A DNA stretch of 64,000 nucleotides from Streptantibioticus cattleyicolor NRRL 8057 = DSM 46488 (GTDB taxonomy: Bacteria > Actinomycetota > Actinomycetes > Streptomycetales > Streptomycetaceae). The stretch covers positions 1,550,001-1,614,000 of the forward strand of contig NC_017585.1 of the NCBI RefSeq assembly GCF_000240165.1, written 5' to 3'. Both the position numbers and the translations under genes were made by a program. The notes under the pieces are model-generated. The model saw only the letters and a program-made list of their open reading frames with translations. It searched no databases and was not told where the DNA came from. Below, one piece after another: positions 33,476 through 41,962 of this stretch. How positions within the stretch are numbered: position 1 is the stretch's first letter; each line of letters starts with the position of its first letter.

Positions 33476-34116
33476 GCGCGGCGCGACGACTTCCGTGACG
33501 GTGTCTTCGGCAACGGCTCGGACACCGCGTCGATCAGCAGCGGGAGGTATGTGACCGCCAGCTGCTCGGGGGCCAGGCGGTCCGGCTCGACGAGGCTCTG
33601 GGCCAGGGAACCCTCGTGGACGGCGGCGGTGAGGCGGGCCAGGGAGTCCAGATCGACGGTCGGCCGGCGTTCGAGGCGGTCGAAGAGGCGGCCGAGGAGG
33701 CGGACGATCTCCTCACGCAGCAGGCGGTCGTGGTCGGCGAGCGTGCGTGCCGTGTCGGGGTGGCGGATGGCGTGCAGGGTGAACTCCGTGGACAGCAGAT
33801 ACCAACGGTGTTCGGTCTCGTCCAGGGTGCTCATCCGGGTGAGCACGGCCCATACCGGGTCGTCGGTGTCGTCGATGTCGTCCACGGCCCGCGCCAGCCG
33901 CTCCACGACCCGCTGCGCGTGCAGGTCGAACAGGGCGAAGAACAGGGCTTCCTTGGTACGGAAGTTGGAGTGGAACGCCCCGCGGGTGAACCCGGCCCGC
34001 TCGCAGATCTCCTCGATGGAGGCCCCGTGGAAGCCGCGTTCGGCGAACGTCTCCAGGGCGGCCTCCAGCAGCCGCGCGGTGGTCTGCGGGCGCCGTTTGG
34101 TGGGCCCCTTCGGCAC
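33472..34116 (-). CDS. TetR-family transcriptional regulator
   Basis: A 214-residue regulator with an N-terminal TetR helix-turn-helix (ASIEEICERAGFTRGAFHSNF) and a ligand domain. GTG at 34116 follows GGGAGG at good spacing and is preferred to GTG at 34140. Two overlapping palindromes lie upstream (34170-34193), suggesting autoregulation. The convergent carboxylesterase is a plausible but unproven target; the membrane protein at 34341 is the divergent neighbour. Confidence 0.9.
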   Translation of the reverse strand: MPKGPTKRRPQTTARLLEAALETFAERGFHGASIEEICERAGFTRGAFHSNFRTKEALFFALFDLHAQRVVERLARAVDDIDDTDDPVWAVLTRMSTLDETEHRWYLLSTEFTLHAIRHPDTARTLADHDRLLREEIVRLLGRLFDRLERRPTVDLDSLARLTAAVHEGSLAQSLVEPDRLAPEQLAVTYLPLLIDAVSEPLPKTPSRKSSRRA

Positions 34117-34169
34117 CTCGCGCCTCCCAGGCGTTGACACCTCAACGTTACTCGCCTCACGGTATAGGA

Positions 34170-34193
34170 CCGTATGCGATACGGAGTCGTATC
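34170..34193. promoter_or_regulatory. Overlapping TetR-type operators
   Basis: CCGTAT-GCG-ATACGG (34170-34184) and GATACG-GAGT-CGTATC (34178-34193) are two perfect 6+6 palindromes sharing bases, placed about 55-75 bases upstream of the TetR start. The arrangement suggests cooperative binding of two regulator dimers. Confidence 0.65.
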
Positions 34194-34259
34194 CCAGGTG
34201 GGTGCGTACCGAGGGGGAGTCCGCGCCGCGCGTGCTGTGCGGGCGGCCGGAGAGCTATG

Positions 34260-34285
34260 CATCACATGTATACATCACATGTATA
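34260..34285. repeat. Tandem 13-base direct repeat upstream of a membrane-protein gene
   Basis: CATCACATGTATA occurs twice head to tail (34260-34272 and 34273-34285), followed by GTTGCGGG. The repeats are AT-rich in a high-GC region, and each contains a palindromic ACATGT; the junction ATGTATACAT is also palindromic. This is likely a regulator-binding site overlapping the promoter of the gene at 34341. Confidence 0.7.
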
Positions 34286-34340
34286 GTTGCGGGAGTACAC
34301 GGAGGATGTGGCACGTTCGAGCCCGACCGCGGAGGCCGGC

Positions 34341-34964
34341 ATGACGGTACGGAAGAGTGGTCCCGGTGCGTGGGTCGCCGCGGCGACGGCGACGGTCGGC
34401 GGGGTGCTGCTCGGCGTGCTCACCAACCTGGCCCAGGGGTGGCTTCCGGGAGACTGGAACCAGCTTGCCAACTCGGCCGCCGTCTGGTCGGCCGTGGCGT
34501 TCGCCGCCGGCGCCCTGATCGCCAGGCGGGGCACGCTGCTGCGGGCCGCCCTTGGCGGACTCGGCGCGGAGACCGGGCTCGTCGCGGGGTACTACGGTTA
34601 CGCCGAGTTCGGGCGCGATGGCATGGGCGCTCTGCTCTTCCCGCTCGTCTGGCTCGCCATGGCATGCGTGGCCGGGCCGCTCTTCGGCGTCGCGGCGTAC
34701 GCGTGGCGACGCGGCAGAGGTATACGGAGCCGTACCGCCGGCCTGGCCGCGTTCGCCGGACTCTTCGGAATGGAGGCGATGACGGCGGCCCGGGACCTCC
34801 ACCACACGGCACAAGCCTGGACCTGCGGCACGGCGTTCCTCCTCATCCCCCTGCTCATGGCCCCCACACACCGCGTCCGCGCCCTCACCCTGGCGGCAGC
34901 CGTACCCTGCGCGCTCCTCGCCTACGCGATCGTCGGCCTGCCACTCAAGGCCGTGTCGTCCTGA
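34341..34964 (+). CDS. DUF6518-like integral membrane protein
   Basis: A 207-residue protein with six predicted helices and short loops. The opening GGVLLGVLTNLAQGWLP and LANSAAVWSAVAF pattern resembles DUF6518 proteins of actinomycetes. ATG at 34341 has GGAGG at normal spacing; a longer in-frame start at 34287 adds a polar stretch. The tandem 13-base repeats lie ~60 bases upstream. Function unknown. Confidence 0.72.
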   Translation: MTVRKSGPGAWVAAATATVGGVLLGVLTNLAQGWLPGDWNQLANSAAVWSAVAFAAGALIARRGTLLRAALGGLGAETGLVAGYYGYAEFGRDGMGALLFPLVWLAMACVAGPLFGVAAYAWRRGRGIRSRTAGLAAFAGLFGMEAMTAARDLHHTAQAWTCGTAFLLIPLLMAPTHRVRALTLAAAVPCALLAYAIVGLPLKAVSS

Positions 34965-35094
34965 GTGCTCGCCCGGCGTCGACCGGAACGGTCGCTGTCG
35001 GCCGATCTCACGCCTGGTCCGGACGAACCGGCACAGCGGCTCATCGGCAACTGTACGCTCAACGTGGCGAGTTGCTCACTCGGGGAGGGACGCG

Positions 35095-35613
35095 GTGGCA
35101 GGAACGACTGGACCGGCGTGGCGTGCGACGGCCGCGACGGTAGCGATCGGCGGCGTGTTATGCGGCATGCTGACAGCGTGCGGCGCCGGCCACTCCGGTA
35201 GGCCCGGCGGCACCGGCCACGCGGTTCCGCGCACGCCGTCCACCGCACCGGATTCCGTCACGGCGCTGACCCAGAGCCAAGCGCGAGACGCGCTGCCGGA
35301 CGCAAGGGCCGTAGCAGGCCTGCGTGTCCTGGGCGCCCCCGACGCGTACGCCGGGGGCAAGGGAACCTGGCTGGGTAACGCCCAGCACGCCCTGGCCAAA
35401 CCGGCCGTGGGAAACGGAAGCGTTGCCTACGTCGAGAAGGACGGAGGAACTCGCCGTGAATGCATCACCTTCCGCGTCGACACCGTGATGGCCACGACAT
35501 CCGTCGAGGGCGGCATCGGCGAACCGGTGCTCACCCAGGGGGCGAGGATGTTCGCGGAACGGATCGCGCAGGTGGAAGCCGGCCACCGGGCCACGGCGAC
35601 CCTGGCCCGGTAG
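35095..35613 (+). CDS. Lipoprotein of unknown function
   Basis: A 172-residue predicted lipoprotein with a hydrophobic signal (TAATVAIGGVLCGMLTAC; lipobox LTAC, lipidated Cys at about residue 29). The mature part has a polar linker and a domain with VTALTQSQARDALPDARAV, possibly a PknH-like or sensor fold (weak). GTG at 35095 has GGGAGGG upstream. It stands alone between a membrane-protein gene and the convergent GNAT gene. Confidence 0.72.
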   Translation: MAGTTGPAWRATAATVAIGGVLCGMLTACGAGHSGRPGGTGHAVPRTPSTAPDSVTALTQSQARDALPDARAVAGLRVLGAPDAYAGGKGTWLGNAQHALAKPAVGNGSVAYVEKDGGTRRECITFRVDTVMATTSVEGGIGEPVLTQGARMFAERIAQVEAGHRATATLAR

Positions 35614-35737
35614 AACCCGTGCGGGCGACCGCTTGGCGACCGGGAACGCCGTCGCCGCCTTCGTCGTGGACCGCGGGTGTCACGCCCTGAGCCGGCTCAA
35701 GCGGTTCGGCCGACCCGGGGCCCCCGTCCCCGCCGAG

Positions 35738-37471
35738 TCAGGTGGCCCGGCGGTTCGTGCCGTGCCGGATCCATACGTTGGGCTCGACGTAGACCGCGCG
35801 GTCGTGCGTGGTGTCGCAGCGCACCGGGACGAGGGCGCCCGGGACGTCGAGGTCACCGTCGCTGTCGAAGGGCAGGCCGGTCCACTGCCGCCACTCGGCC
35901 AGGGAGCCGCTGACCGTCATCGATGCCGGAGCGACCTTCTCGATCCTGCCACCGGCCCTGACGTGCACGCGCAGCCACGGGTCGGTGGGCAGCCCGTCGT
36001 CGCGGCGTCGACGGATGTAGTCGGCCATGGGCACGCGCGGTTCGAGGTGCTTGGCGGTGGGACGAACCGGGGCCAGCAGTACGTCGTGGCCCTGGCGGGC
36101 GGCGGCGTCCCGCAACGCGGCCAGCATGCGGTAGGACAGGCCGCGGCCGAGATATCCGGTGTCCACCGTGATCTCCAGCGCGCTGACGGCTGTGGGGGAG
36201 TGCCCGCCGTGCCGGTCGTGGAAGGCCCACACGAGCACCTGGTCCCACCCCCGGTCCGGCGTCTCCGTACGGCCGTCCGTCGTCGCGGCGTCGAACGGCG
36301 CGCTCAGCCCACGGGCGACGACGCGGTCCCCGTCCGTCGCCACCACGCAGTAGTGGGGGAAGTCCTCGGGCACCCGGCCGAGCAAGGCAGCCGCGACCGG
36401 ATCGTGCGGGACGAAGGCCGGCCAGGCGCCGACGATCTCGTAGATCCGGGATGCCAACGCCGGACGCTCGGCGAGCGGGGTGATCACGATGCCATCTGTC
36501 TTCGTCACGGCGAAACCTTGCCACGGGAACCCCCCTCCTGGCCAAGCGGTTTGCTCGCCCTGCGGCGGTCGGGCGCCGCGCTGTGGTGTGGACGTACGGC
36601 CCCCGCGTTCCGGAGCGCCGTAGGAGAAGGTGTATCCGGCGAAGTCGGCCAGGTGGACGAACCCGATGCGCTGGTACAGCGCGTTGCTGGTGGTGTTGGC
36701 CGGATCCGCGAAGAGGACGACGTCGGTCGCGCCCGCGGTCAGGGCGGCTCGGCTCACCTCGACGGTCACGGCGGCTGCGTAGCCGCGTCCCCGGCGGTGG
36801 GCCGGGGTGTGGACGGGGTCCACCCGGACCATGCCGCCGACCATCGGTGTCGAGCCAGCCATGGAGACCGGCACACCGTCCGGGTCCTCCCAGAAAGTGA
36901 AGTGCTTGTCCGCGAAACGGGTGTCGGACCAGGAGCCGGAGTCGATGGCGTCCGCGGTGGCGTTCTCCGCGACCTCCACGCAGAACTCACGGCACCAGCG
37001 CACGACGTGCTCCTGATCCTCCTCTCCGGCGGCACGGGCCCGGCCCGCGGCGGACGGCCGCGGTGGGACGAGGGTGCCCAGACGGTAGAGGCGGGACCGC
37101 CAGAAGAGTGCCGGTGCCGCGCCTGTGTGCCGCTGCCATGTCCGCGCGAAGGCGGTGGCGGTGTCGTGGTCCGCGATGACGCCGGAAGGGGAGCGCCCGA
37201 GGCCGGCCAGGTGATCGGCGAGGGCCCCGGCCTGCCCGGCGGGGAGTGGCGTGACGTTGAGGAAGCCGCGCGGAGTGCGATGGCAGACGGCGCGGACCTC
37301 GCCTCCTGACTCCAGCCGGCCGAAGACGGTGGCGTCCGCCCCGCGTGTTCGCAGTTTGTCGATGTACGTCAGCGGTGTGTTGTGCAGGGCGGGGCGGGAG
37401 CGCAGGAAGTCCCCGGCCCGGGTGAGGAAGTCGTCGATGTCTTCGGTGAGGTGCCAGCCGTCCGGGCGCAT
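35738..37471 (-). CDS. Double GNAT-domain protein (fusion of two acetyltransferases)
   Basis: A 577-residue protein made of two GNAT units. The first (to residue ~285) has an acetyl-CoA loop region RRGRGYAAAVTVEVSR and ALYQRIGFVHLADFAGYTF; the second (from ~310) has YLGRGLSYRMLAALRDAA, then ADYIRRRRDDGLPTDPWLRV. Each half looks like a protein that usually stands alone. The linker (~residues 286-312) is Arg/Pro/Gly-rich and its DNA contains a Shine-Dalgarno-like AGGAGG followed by an in-frame GTG, as if two adjacent genes had merged. It follows the EF-hand gene by 18 bases. Substrates unknown. Confidence 0.78.
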   Translation of the reverse strand: MRPDGWHLTEDIDDFLTRAGDFLRSRPALHNTPLTYIDKLRTRGADATVFGRLESGGEVRAVCHRTPRGFLNVTPLPAGQAGALADHLAGLGRSPSGVIADHDTATAFARTWQRHTGAAPALFWRSRLYRLGTLVPPRPSAAGRARAAGEEDQEHVVRWCREFCVEVAENATADAIDSGSWSDTRFADKHFTFWEDPDGVPVSMAGSTPMVGGMVRVDPVHTPAHRRGRGYAAAVTVEVSRAALTAGATDVVLFADPANTTSNALYQRIGFVHLADFAGYTFSYGAPERGGRTSTPQRGARPPQGEQTAWPGGGFPWQGFAVTKTDGIVITPLAERPALASRIYEIVGAWPAFVPHDPVAAALLGRVPEDFPHYCVVATDGDRVVARGLSAPFDAATTDGRTETPDRGWDQVLVWAFHDRHGGHSPTAVSALEITVDTGYLGRGLSYRMLAALRDAAARQGHDVLLAPVRPTAKHLEPRVPMADYIRRRRDDGLPTDPWLRVHVRAGGRIEKVAPASMTVSGSLAEWRQWTGLPFDSDGDLDVPGALVPVRCDTTHDRAVYVEPNVWIRHGTNRRAT

Positions 37472-37489
37472 GCCTCATGATGGCACCCG

Positions 37490-38002
37490 TCAGTAGAGGG
37501 CTTGGCCCATCGGGAAGTTGTCGCCGGTGACGTAGGCGCGGATCGCCGCCAGGTAGGCGGTACGGGTGACGCGCCCGTCGCCGTCGGTGTCGAGTGCGTC
37601 GAACGCGGCGCGGGCGTTGCCGGGCGGGTTGTTGAGGGCGGTGCGCAGGGTGGTGAACTCGGCCTGGTCCACGGCGCCGTCGCCGTCCGTGTCGACGAGG
37701 TCGAACAGCGAGCCGAGCGCGAAGCGGCAGATGGTGTCGAACTTCTCGCCGTCCACCCAGGCGTCGTACTCCTCGAAGGTCAGGCGGCCGTCGCCGTTGG
37801 TGTCCATGGCCGTCCATGCCGTGCGTCCTTGGGCGCGGGCGGTGGCGACGAGGGGGTCGTCGTCCGGGCGTCCGGTCGCCTTGACCGCCCGTTCGATGCG
37901 GGAGAGGTAGTCGTCGGCCGTGATGACGCCGTCGGCGTCGGTGTCCATCATCGCGAAGACACGCTGGGTGGGGGTGGCCTCGGTGGCGGTCGTGGGGTTC
38001 AC
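37490..38002 (-). CDS. EF-hand calcium-binding protein (calerythrin-like)
   Basis: A 170-residue cytoplasmic protein with four EF-hand loops: DTDADGVITADD, DTNGDGRLTFEE, DTDGDGAVDQAE and DTDGDGRVTRTA, at about residues 20, 66, 103 and 138. The first three loops have Glu/Asp at the last position; the fourth ends in Ala and may not bind calcium. GTG at 38002 follows AGGAGGAGAAGG. This size and spacing match actinobacterial calerythrin-type buffers or sensors. It is upstream of the double GNAT gene on the same strand. Confidence 0.9.
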   Translation of the reverse strand: MNPTTATEATPTQRVFAMMDTDADGVITADDYLSRIERAVKATGRPDDDPLVATARAQGRTAWTAMDTNGDGRLTFEEYDAWVDGEKFDTICRFALGSLFDLVDTDGDGAVDQAEFTTLRTALNNPPGNARAAFDALDTDGDGRVTRTAYLAAIRAYVTGDNFPMGQALY

Positions 38003-38181
38003 GGGCCTTCTCCTCCTGCTCGCTGCGGGTGCGACGAGAACTCGTCCGGCCCTTCCTACCCCGCCTGCGGGAAGTTCTGATCCGACTGCGGCCACTCGGG
38101 TCAGGCGACGGGAGCGGGAGCGCGTCGACCGGCGCGTCCGGGCAGGCGCGAGCCGTGGGTAGGCAACGCCCACCCGCCGCG

Positions 38182-38766
38182 TCAGCGGGACGAGCCCCCG
38201 TGGGCGCCCAGCACCGCGTCCACGAGGGCGTCGGCGTATGCGGGGGTGACGGGTTCCCCGGAGACGAGGAGGCGGTACCAGGGCGGGGAGATGAGGAGTT
38301 CTTCGAGCAGGACGGGGTCCATGGCGGGGAGTTGGCCGGCCGACTGGGCGGCGGTGATGCGTTCCCGGTTGCTGGCCTGGAGGGGGCGCTGGATCTTTTC
38401 GCGGAGCATGGTGGCGAGTTCGGCGTCGGTCTGGGCGGCGCCGAGGAGGCCGACGAGGAGTTGCCGTGCGTGCGGGTCGGTGAACAGGTCGGCGAAGCCG
38501 CGGATCCAGGTGCGCAGGTCGCGGGCGATGTCGCCGGTGTCGGGGAGTTGCACCGCGGGCTCGACGATCCTGTCCAGGACCACGTCGAGGAAGACCGCGC
38601 CCTTGGAGGGCCACCAGCGGTACAGCGTGGGCTTCCCGACGCGGGCACGGGTGGCGATGGCTTCCATGGTCACGGCGGCGTAGCCCTGCTCGCGGCACAG
38701 GTCGCCGGCGGCTTGCAGGATCGCGTCCCGGGAGCGGGGCCCTCGGGCGGGGTTTCGGTCGGTCAC
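38182..38766 (-). CDS. TetR-family transcriptional regulator
   Basis: A 194-residue regulator with an N-terminal TetR helix-turn-helix (VTMEAIATRARVGKPTLYRWW) and a TetR_C-type ligand domain. GTG start at 38766. Two copies of a GAAACG-N3-CGTTTC-type palindrome lie in the 111-base spacer to the divergent oxidoreductase gene, one beside its own start and one downstream of the divergent promoter, so it should repress both directions. Confidence 0.92.
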   Translation of the reverse strand: MTDRNPARGPRSRDAILQAAGDLCREQGYAAVTMEAIATRARVGKPTLYRWWPSKGAVFLDVVLDRIVEPAVQLPDTGDIARDLRTWIRGFADLFTDPHARQLLVGLLGAAQTDAELATMLREKIQRPLQASNRERITAAQSAGQLPAMDPVLLEELLISPPWYRLLVSGEPVTPAYADALVDAVLGAHGGSSR

Positions 38767-38782
38767 CCGACCAGGGTAACGG

Positions 38783-38797
38783 GAAACGTAACGTTCA
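38783..38797. promoter_or_regulatory. TetR operator, copy 1 (imperfect)
   Basis: GAAACG-TAA-CGTTCA, matching the perfect palindrome at 38845 except for the last half-site bases. It lies just upstream of the TetR start and of the -35 hexamer of the divergent promoter. Confidence 0.7.
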
Positions 38798-38800
38798 GTT

Positions 38801-38829
38801 TTGACACCCCCATCGGTCGGCGGTACGGT
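38801..38829 (+). promoter_or_regulatory. Sigma70-type promoter of the oxidoreductase operon
   Basis: TTGACA (38801-38806) and TACGGT (38824-38829) are separated by 17 bases, in the direction of the FAD oxidoreductase at 38878. The promoter lies between the two TetR operators, so binding would block initiation or clearance. Confidence 0.65.
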
Positions 38830-38844
38830 CTGGCGCGACGAAAC

Positions 38845-38859
38845 GAAACGTTACGTTTC
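38845..38859. promoter_or_regulatory. TetR operator, copy 2 (perfect)
   Basis: GAAACG-TTA-CGTTTC, a perfect 6+6 palindrome with a 3-base centre, placed at about the transcription start expected from the TTGACA/TACGGT promoter. Confidence 0.72.
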
Positions 38860-38877
38860 ATCCAAGGGGGGAGACTC

Positions 38878-39971
38878 ATGAGTCGAACAGTCGCGGTCGT
38901 CGGCGGGGGCTACGGGGGAGCGGCGGTCGCCAAGGCGCTGGAGAAGGAAGCGGACGTCGTCCTGATCGACCCGCGGGAGGCGTTCGTCAACGCGGCGGCG
39001 TCGCTGCGGGCGCTGACCCGGCCGGACTGGGCGGGCAGCATGTTCTTCCCCTCTCCACGCTGCTCACCCGCGGCCGGGTGATCCGGGACCGGGCGGCCTC
39101 GGTGGACGCCGGCGGCGTCTCCCTCGCCTCCGGCGCGCGCGTCGCGGGGGACTACGTCGTCCTGGCCACCGGCTCGGCCTACGCGTATCCGGCCAAGCCC
39201 GCCTCCGACTCGATCGACGAGGCGCTGGACGATCTCCGCCGCACGCACAAGGAACTCCGCGACGCCGCCAGGGTACTGATCCTCGGCGCCGGACCCGTGG
39301 GTCTGGAACTCGCCGGGGAGATCAAGGAGGCCTGGCCCGATAAGCACGTGACCGTCGTCGACCCGGCCGGGGAACTCCTGCCCGGCTTCCGGCCCGAGGT
39401 GGTCGAAGATCTGCACGGCCAACTCGCCGCGCTGGAGGTGGAGTTGCGCCTCGGCACCGGGTTGGCGCAGCTTCCGGACACCGAGCCCGGCCGCTCCGGT
39501 GACTTCACCGTCACCACCACCGGCGGGGAACGGGTCACCGCGGACATCTGGTTCCGCGCGTACGGGACCAGCACCAACAGCGGATACCTCGCGGACGGCA
39601 GGCTCACCCCGCGCAACGAGCGGGGACAGGTCCCGGTGGACGAGTTCCTCAACGTCAAGGGGTACGAGCACGTCTACGCGGTCGGTGACATCACCGACGT
39701 CGCCGAAGCGAAGATGGCCGGCTACGCGATGCGGCACGCCGAGGTGGTCGCCGAGAACATCACCGCCCAGCTGAACGGCGAGCGGCCCACGGCCACGTAC
39801 CGCCCGCTGCCCCACCCGATGATCCTCCTCCCGCTCGGGACCCGCGGCGGGGTCGGCCAACTCCCCTCGCCGGAGGGACCGTTCGCCGCGACCAGGGAGA
39901 TGGTCACCGAGATCAAGGGCGCGGACCTGTTCACCGCCCGGTTCGTCGAGCAGTTCGGCCCCACCGCCTGA
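38878..39971 (+). pseudogene. FAD/NAD(P)-dependent oxidoreductase, frame-broken near the 5' end
   Basis: From ATG 38878 the protein reads SRTVAVVGGGYGGAAVAKAL, an FAD-binding start, up to GSMFFP; there one C is missing in the run at 39048-39051, and the sense continues one frame over (LSTLLTRGRVIRDRAASVDAGG) to 39971. The rest has VLATGSAYAYPAK, the NAD-binding VLILGAGPVGLELAGE and VYAVGDITDVAEAKMAGYA, as in apoptosis-inducing-factor/NDH2-like reductases. With one base restored the protein would be full length (~364 residues). It is followed 11 bases later by an aldo/keto reductase and controlled by the divergent TetR. Confidence 0.82.
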
Positions 39972-39982
39972 AGGGAGGCGCC

Positions 39983-40975
39983 ATGCAGTACACCCGCCTC
40001 GGCCGCAGCGGCCTGACCGTCTCCCGGCTGGTGCTGGGCACCATGAACTTCGGGCCGCAGACCTCCGAAGCCGACAGTCACACCATCATGGACCGTGCGC
40101 ACGAGCACGGCATCAACTTCTTCGACACCGCCGACGTGTACGGCGTCCAGCCGGGGGACGGCGTCACCGAAGACATCATCGGCCGGTGGTTCGCCACCGG
40201 CGGCGGCCGACGGGACCGGACCGTGCTGGCCACCAAGGTCTACCTGCCGACAGGAGACGGGCCCAACGACTCGTCGCTGTCCGCACGGCACATCCGCCGT
40301 GCCTGCGACGCATCGCTCAAGCGGCTGCGGACCGACCACATCGACCTCTACCAGATGCACCACATCGACCGGAACATGCCGTGGGAGGAGATCTGGGAGG
40401 CCTTCGGCGTCCTGCGGCAGCAGGGCAAGGTGCTCTACTTCGGGTCGTCCAACTTCGCCGGCTGGCACCTCGCCCAGGCGCAGGAAGCCGCCCGGGAACG
40501 CCACCTGCTCGGACTCGTCTGCGAGCAGTCGAGATACAACCTGATGACCCGCTGGGCCGAGTTGGAGGTGCTGCCCGCCGCACGGTCGTACGGGCTCGGC
40601 CTGATCCCCTGGGGGCCGCTCAACGGCGGCGTGCTCGGCGGCGTGCTGCGCAAGCAACGGGAGGGCGGCGTCGCCCGCAGCGGCTCCGGACACGCCGCCA
40701 CCTCCCTCGCCCGCCACCAGGAGGCCGTCGCGGCGTACGAGGACCTCTGCGCCGGCATCGGCGAGGACCCGGCGCACGTCGGGCTGGCCTGGCTGCTCGC
40801 GCAGGACGGCGTCACCGGTCCGGTCATCGGGCCGCGAACCGTCGACCAGCTCGACAGCTCACTGCGCAGCCTCGAACTCACCCTCGACGACGGCTTCCTG
40901 GCCCAGCTCGAACGCCTCTTCCCGCCACCGGGCCCCAACGGAGCCCGGCCGGCCCCGGAGGCGTACGCCTGGTGA
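39983..40975 (+). CDS. Aldo/keto reductase
   Basis: A 330-residue NADPH-dependent reductase. Catalytic residues are visible: D48 and Y53 in FFDTADVYG, K85 in LATKV, and His in YQMHHID. LVIGP-type cofactor binding appears near the end as GPVIGPRTVDQLDSSL. It is the second gene of the TetR-controlled operon, 11 bases after the FAD oxidoreductase, with GGGAGG before its ATG. Substrate, probably a carbonyl compound, is unknown. Confidence 0.92.
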   Translation: MQYTRLGRSGLTVSRLVLGTMNFGPQTSEADSHTIMDRAHEHGINFFDTADVYGVQPGDGVTEDIIGRWFATGGGRRDRTVLATKVYLPTGDGPNDSSLSARHIRRACDASLKRLRTDHIDLYQMHHIDRNMPWEEIWEAFGVLRQQGKVLYFGSSNFAGWHLAQAQEAARERHLLGLVCEQSRYNLMTRWAELEVLPAARSYGLGLIPWGPLNGGVLGGVLRKQREGGVARSGSGHAATSLARHQEAVAAYEDLCAGIGEDPAHVGLAWLLAQDGVTGPVIGPRTVDQLDSSLRSLELTLDDGFLAQLERLFPPPGPNGARPAPEAYAW

Positions 40976-40998
40976 CACCCCCGTGGTGAACGCCACCG

Positions 40999-41886
40999 TC
41001 ACCGGGACGGGCGCAGCGCGTCGGCGAGTTCGGCAGCCGCCGCACCAGGGGCGCGGGGGTGGAGGAGTTCGACGCGGTGCACGATCCGGGGTTCGGTGAT
41101 CGGCACGGCCGTCACCCCGGGCATGCCGGTGGCCGCGGACAGCGCCGCCGTGGTCAGTCCGCCGCCGGCGGCCACGAGGGCTCCGAGCCCTGCGAAGTCA
41201 CCGCCCAGGAAGGCGAGTTGGGGCCCGAACCCGTCGGTCTGCGCGACGGCGCGCAGTTGGGTGAGGGCGACGGTGACGTCGGGCGCGTCGATCCAGCGGG
41301 CGGCGGACAGGTCGGGCAGCCGCAGCCCCCGGCGTCCGGCGAGCGGGTGGGCGACGGGCAGCAGGACGGCAAGGGGCTCCTGGGCGACGGCGAAGGCGGT
41401 CAGCGGACCGGCGTCGGGCAACGGCAACGGATCACTGGGCGCCACCGCGCCGTCGACCAGGGCGGCATCGGCCGCCCCGGTCGACACCGCCCGTACCGCC
41501 TGGTCGCGGTCGCACACCCGCACCGATACCGCGCGCAGCGGGGCCGCGGTCCTGGCGCCTACCAGGGCGTCCGCGACGGCGGGAGTCAGCGCACCCGGGG
41601 TGCACACCACCGCGAGGCGCCCGGGACGCACCTGCCGCAGCCGCGCGACGTCCGCCCGCGCCGCGTCCAGACGCAGCAGCAACGGCCGGGCGTGCTCCAG
41701 CAGCCGCCGCCCCGCCTCGGTCGGGGCGACGGGACGCCGGGTGAGCAGCGTCGCGTCGAGGTCGGCTTCGAGGGCGGCGATGTGCTGCGACACGGCCGAC
41801 TGGGTGTAGCCCAACGCCCGGGCGGCGGCGGAGAAGGAGGACTCGTCGACCACGGCGACGAACGTACGCAACTGCTGCGGATCCAT
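40999..41886 (-). CDS. LysR-family transcriptional regulator
   Basis: A 295-residue LysR regulator with an N-terminal winged helix (SSFSAAARALGYTQSAVSQHIAAL) and a substrate-binding domain of the periplasmic-binding type. ATG at 41886 (MDPQQLRTFVAV) fits the family start; ATG at 41892 is two codons longer. A perfect 7+7 palindrome overlaps the region just upstream. It is convergent with the aldo/keto reductase and divergent from the amidotransferase-like gene, its likely target. Confidence 0.92.
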   Translation of the reverse strand: MDPQQLRTFVAVVDESSFSAAARALGYTQSAVSQHIAALEADLDATLLTRRPVAPTEAGRRLLEHARPLLLRLDAARADVARLRQVRPGRLAVVCTPGALTPAVADALVGARTAAPLRAVSVRVCDRDQAVRAVSTGAADAALVDGAVAPSDPLPLPDAGPLTAFAVAQEPLAVLLPVAHPLAGRRGLRLPDLSAARWIDAPDVTVALTQLRAVAQTDGFGPQLAFLGGDFAGLGALVAAGGGLTTAALSAATGMPGVTAVPITEPRIVHRVELLHPRAPGAAAAELADALRPSR

Positions 41887-41890
41887 GGCC

Positions 41891-41905
41891 ATCAGTATTA
41901 CTGAT
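41891..41905. promoter_or_regulatory. LysR-type operator
   Basis: ATCAGTA-T-TACTGAT is a perfect palindrome with one central base and contains the T-N11-A pattern of LysR boxes. It touches the LysR start codon region and lies ~60 bases from the divergent gene, so it probably serves autoregulation and control of the neighbour. Confidence 0.68.
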
Positions 41906-41962
41906 ACTCGATGCGTGGATCATCGTTGGACGTGATGCGACTTCGCGGCCGAGGATGGCCGC

